Assembly: GCA_024692905.1 (NCBI GenBank)
Contig: JAILLY010000083.1
Location: 1-64,000 of the forward strand
Reading direction: 5' to 3'
Source: Lachnospiraceae bacterium
GTDB lineage: Bacteria > Bacillota > Clostridia > Lachnospirales > Lachnospiraceae
Length of the DNA: 64,000 bases
Shown here: positions 61,672 through 64,000 of the stretch, piece after piece
Layout: each line of letters begins with the position of its first letter
Position numbering within the stretch: position 1 is the first letter of the stretch
Notes under the pieces: generated by a model
What the model saw: the letters and a program-made list of their open reading frames with translations, nothing else
Told to the model about the DNA's origin: nothing
Database searches by the model: none
Made by a program: the position numbers and the translations under genes

Positions 61672-64000
61672 TTACTGTCCGTCCGTAAACTCGGATTCTT
61701 CGCCTTCTATAACGTTATTTGTTGTTCCGGGCGCAGGCCCCTGCATCCCGCTCTCTTCCGTAAGCGGTGCGGCAGGAACATAATCAGGATTGACGTACTC
61801 ATATATTGCTCTGGTATAATCGCCGCTGTCTTCAAGCTCAAGCCAGCTCCTTGCCTCATCCTCGGACACTCCAAAGGTATTATCAAGCTCATATTTTATC
61901 TCATCGGCATATCCGTTGAATTCATCCTGTATCCCGTATTGTTCCGCACTCTCCCCGTACTCATCAACATCCCCGAGTCCGCGTACAAGCGAATTAAGAG
62001 CATCCGGCATCATGCCGAGTTTCAGATAATTCCTGAATGACTTGATCTTCTGCTGGAGCTTATACAGTATGAGGTTCTTATTGTACAATTCCTGCTGTTC
62101 CTCATTAAGTTTATGCCCGGTCAGCGCCATGAATGTTGTCTGGTAATCACCGTCTTCAAAGGAAACGCGGGCAGTCCGGATATCCGTATAATAAGGCAGG
62201 ATCATCGAAGCCACGCCGATGAGTACACCGATCGACAACGTGCACAGCATTATGAGGGCAACTCTCTTCTTGGGAAGCCTCGGCATCTTGAAGAGTTCAT
62301 TCGGGCCCTTCTCTTTTTTCTCCTTTTTGGGCTTCTTCTCTTTCTTTTCCTTCTTTTCTTTCTTGCCCTTTTTACCCTTCTTGCCTTCGGGCTCTTCCTC
62401 CCCCTCCATTTCCTTAAGGATCTGCTCGTTATCCTCGGCACCGGCCTTGGCTATATCCTTCGCAGACTCCTCGGCAAATACTTCATTCTGGGGTTCTTTA
62501 TGCTCTTTATCCTGCTTATCCTGTTTCCCGGGCTCCTCTTCTTCCCCATCCATAGGCTCGAAAAGGCTTCTTGCGATCCTATGGAGCAAGCCGTTCTTTT
62601 TCTTTCTTGAAGGAGCTTCATCGCCCTTTTCCACTACTTCAAGATCAACACCCTCATATTCAGGGATATCATTAAACTTCACATCCGCAAGGGCCTCATC
62701 CATATCGGCCTTAAGCGCGATCTCCTCCTCGGTGAGGTCAGTTTCCTGTTCTTTGACCTCTATCTCAGGATTTAATGAATCCCTGCGTTTCTTCTTTCTC
62801 TTCTTTTCTTCTTTTTCTTTTCGCTTCTGTTCTTTCTTCGCTTCTTTCTCTCTGCGTTTCTGCTCCTTTTTATCTACCGCTTCCGTTTCTTCATCGTTTA
62901 ACAGGGCATCGATGTCAGGAGCTGCCTCTTCATCCGCATCATTGCTCACAAGCGAAGGATCAACAGCTTCAAAATTATCGTTTTTATCAAGGAGTTCACC
63001 GATCTCGGCTATATCCGCATCATCGGAGCCGGCTATTATGTCGTTAAGCTCGGCTTCCTCGGATATGGAAGATTCGGTGGGATCGCCCATCTCCTCTATG
63101 GACTTAAGAAGTTCATCGACCTGATCTTCCGACATCATCTGATCGGAAGCCGCTTCATCCTCAGTTTCTTCAGTCTTTTCTCCGGCAGATCCTTCTTCGT
63201 CAGACGCCGCTTCTTCAGGTGACGAGTCCTCAGATGATGATCCTTCGGATGATGTGTCTTCAGGTGATGATTCTTCGGATGACTCATCGGACGATGTTTC
63301 TTCGGAATCCGTCTCTTCAGATCCGGCTTCTTCAACTTCACCGGCGTCTTCTGATACATCCGCGGCAATGGCGCTCAGATCGCCGATCTCAGCCTCAATG
63401 TCAGCTTCTTCGCCTGCAGGGGCCTCTTCCGCTTCTTCATCCTTTGACGTATCACCGTCATCGTCCGGCGCCTCAGTCTCTGCGGCAGCATCGCCCTCTT
63501 TGAAATCAATATCATCATCGGGCATTGTAATATTTTCCGGCCCTTCAATGATATCAGGGATCTCAATATTTTCGATCTCTGCCATGATCTCAGCCATTTT
63601 GGGATCATCGGGAATTTCCGTGCCCTCAGCCGGAACAACTTCTACCGCTGCTTCGTCCTTTTTGGCATCAGCATCTATATCCAGAGGCGGTATATCGGAA
63701 AGGATCTCATTTACAACATCCTTTACGCCTTCTTCCTTCATACGGTCGAAGATGGCCTCGATCTCTGCCTGCTCCTCTTTCTCGTGTTTTCTCTCCTCTT
63801 TCTTGTCGAAGGCCGCAAGAAGTTCATCCATCTCGGCTTCGGACATCATATCATCGGTGAGCTCACCATCCGAACCCGAAAGGAGTACCTTATCCATTAT
63901 GGAATTCTCATCATGACCTATGAGATCCTCTGCGGTATTTATCTTCTCGAGGCTCTTGGCCAGTTCCTCATCTGAATTAAGCTCCGCCTGCTTCCTTTCA
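61672..64000 (-). CDS. Large acidic single-pass membrane protein, N terminus beyond window
   Basis: The frame is open from the stop at 61672 to the right edge, so the protein has at least 776 residues; the ATG at 63897 is internal and not the start. N-terminal part: very acidic, with Asp/Glu/Ser-rich runs (positions 63160-63420 encode EETSS/EESSPED-type repeats). Then a Lys/Glu-rich basic stretch (about 62330-62400), one transmembrane helix (about 62190-62280, VALIMLCTLSIGVLIGVASMI), and an outer C-terminal domain of about 170 residues with helical repeats. No catalytic motif seen. It precedes hisH by 16 bases. Function unknown; it may tether or sense at the envelope. Confidence 0.8.
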   Translation of the reverse strand, partial: ERKQAELNSDEELAKSLEKINTAEDLIGHDENSIMDKVLLSGSDGELTDDMMSEAEMDELLAAFDKKEERKHEKEEQAEIEAIFDRMKEEGVKDVVNEILSDIPPLDIDADAKKDEAAVEVVPAEGTEIPDDPKMAEIMAEIENIEIPDIIEGPENITMPDDDIDFKEGDAAAETEAPDDDGDTSKDEEAEEAPAGEEADIEAEIGDLSAIAADVSEDAGEVEEAGSEETDSEETSSDESSEESSPEDTSSEGSSSEDSSPEEAASDEEGSAGEKTEETEDEAASDQMMSEDQVDELLKSIEEMGDPTESSISEEAELNDIIAGSDDADIAEIGELLDKNDNFEAVDPSLVSNDADEEAAPDIDALLNDEETEAVDKKEQKRREKEAKKEQKRKEKEEKKRKKKRRDSLNPEIEVKEQETDLTEEEIALKADMDEALADVKFNDIPEYEGVDLEVVEKGDEAPSRKKKNGLLHRIARSLFEPMDGEEEEPGKQDKQDKEHKEPQNEVFAEESAKDIAKAGAEDNEQILKEMEGEEEPEGKKGKKGKKEKKEKKEKKPKKEKKEKGPNELFKMPRLPKKRVALIMLCTLSIGVLIGVASMILPYYTDIRTARVSFEDGDYQTTFMALTGHKLNEEQQELYNKNLILYKLQQKIKSFRNYLKLGMMPDALNSLVRGLGDVDEYGESAEQYGIQDEFNGYADEIKYELDNTFGVSEDEARSWLELEDSGDYTRAIYEYVNPDYVPAAPLTEESGMQGPAPGTTNNVIEGEESEFTDGQ

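Noticed and set aside
62219-63124. 301-residue Ser/Phe-rich open frame on the plus strand
   Set aside because: It is the antisense of the Lys/Glu-rich part of the acidic membrane protein; the composition mirrors that gene and there is no ribosome site.

Overview
The window looks like chromosome of a flagellated, fibre-degrading member of the Lachnospiraceae (Butyrivibrio/Roseburia-like Clostridia). This is inferred from the gene families: a two-gene SufCB, a flagellar FliW, a PASTA-domain kinase/PP2C pair, YesMN regulators, ABC sugar importers lacking their own ATPase, and intracellular xylan enzymes. GC content is moderate, ATG is preceded by strong GGAGG-type ribosome sites, and several genes start with GTG or TTG. 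Almost everything from 0.2 to 39.9 kb lies on the minus strand.

Layout. 1-205 holds the tail of a probable transposase and two hairpins. 0.2-2 kb is a minimal sufCB operon with a striking dyad over its promoter. 2-3.3 kb is a phosphoribosyltransferase-fliW pair. 3.3-15.7 kb is the classic Firmicutes translation and signalling cluster priA-def-fmt-rsmB-rlmN-prpC-prkC-rsgA-rpe, followed by a UbiA-type prenyltransferase and a HAD phosphatase. 15.7-16.1 kb has no gene but carries a plus-strand promoter and terminator that look like a small RNA.

16.1-34.3 kb is an apparent 14-gene hexuronate operon read leftwards from dctP: a TRAP importer (dctP, dctQ, dctM), a YcxB-like membrane protein, uxaC, a KDPG aldolase fused to a VOC domain, uxaB, uxaA, uxuA, uxuB, kdgK, a GH115 alpha-glucuronidase, an unknown protein and a MATE pump. 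Together these take glucuronate and galacturonate to pyruvate and glyceraldehyde-3-phosphate. 34.3-39.9 kb is a second minus-strand operon, gntR-kdgF-(NuoF/GltD fusion)-fdhA. It appears to share its regulator with the uronate operon: both promoters carry 12-bp CTAACATGTTAG-type sites, one inside an 18-bp promoter spacer and an identical CTAACATTTTAG site exactly 43 bp upstream. A formate dehydrogenase module is thus probably controlled by uronate supply.

40.1-42.8 kb (plus strand) pairs a sugar-binding lipoprotein with a membrane GGDEF diguanylate cyclase, a candidate sugar-to-c-di-GMP sensing module with no permease. 42.8-54.4 kb is a hemicellulose locus: an LplABC-type sugar importer, GH43-CBM6, a SASA-family acetylesterase, a carboxylesterase and a YesMN two-component system. 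None of the enzymes has a signal peptide, so imported oligosaccharides are probably finished inside the cell. 54.5-57.1 kb has two unknown small genes, trmD, a divergent zinc-type binding lipoprotein and tRNA-Leu(CAA). 57.1-64 kb is an operon of a large acidic membrane protein (open at the right edge), hisH, hisF, ung, a TPR-MORN protein and lysA.

No CRISPR array, rRNA, phage or complete insertion sequence was seen. All function calls come from reading motifs by eye; no database search was possible.
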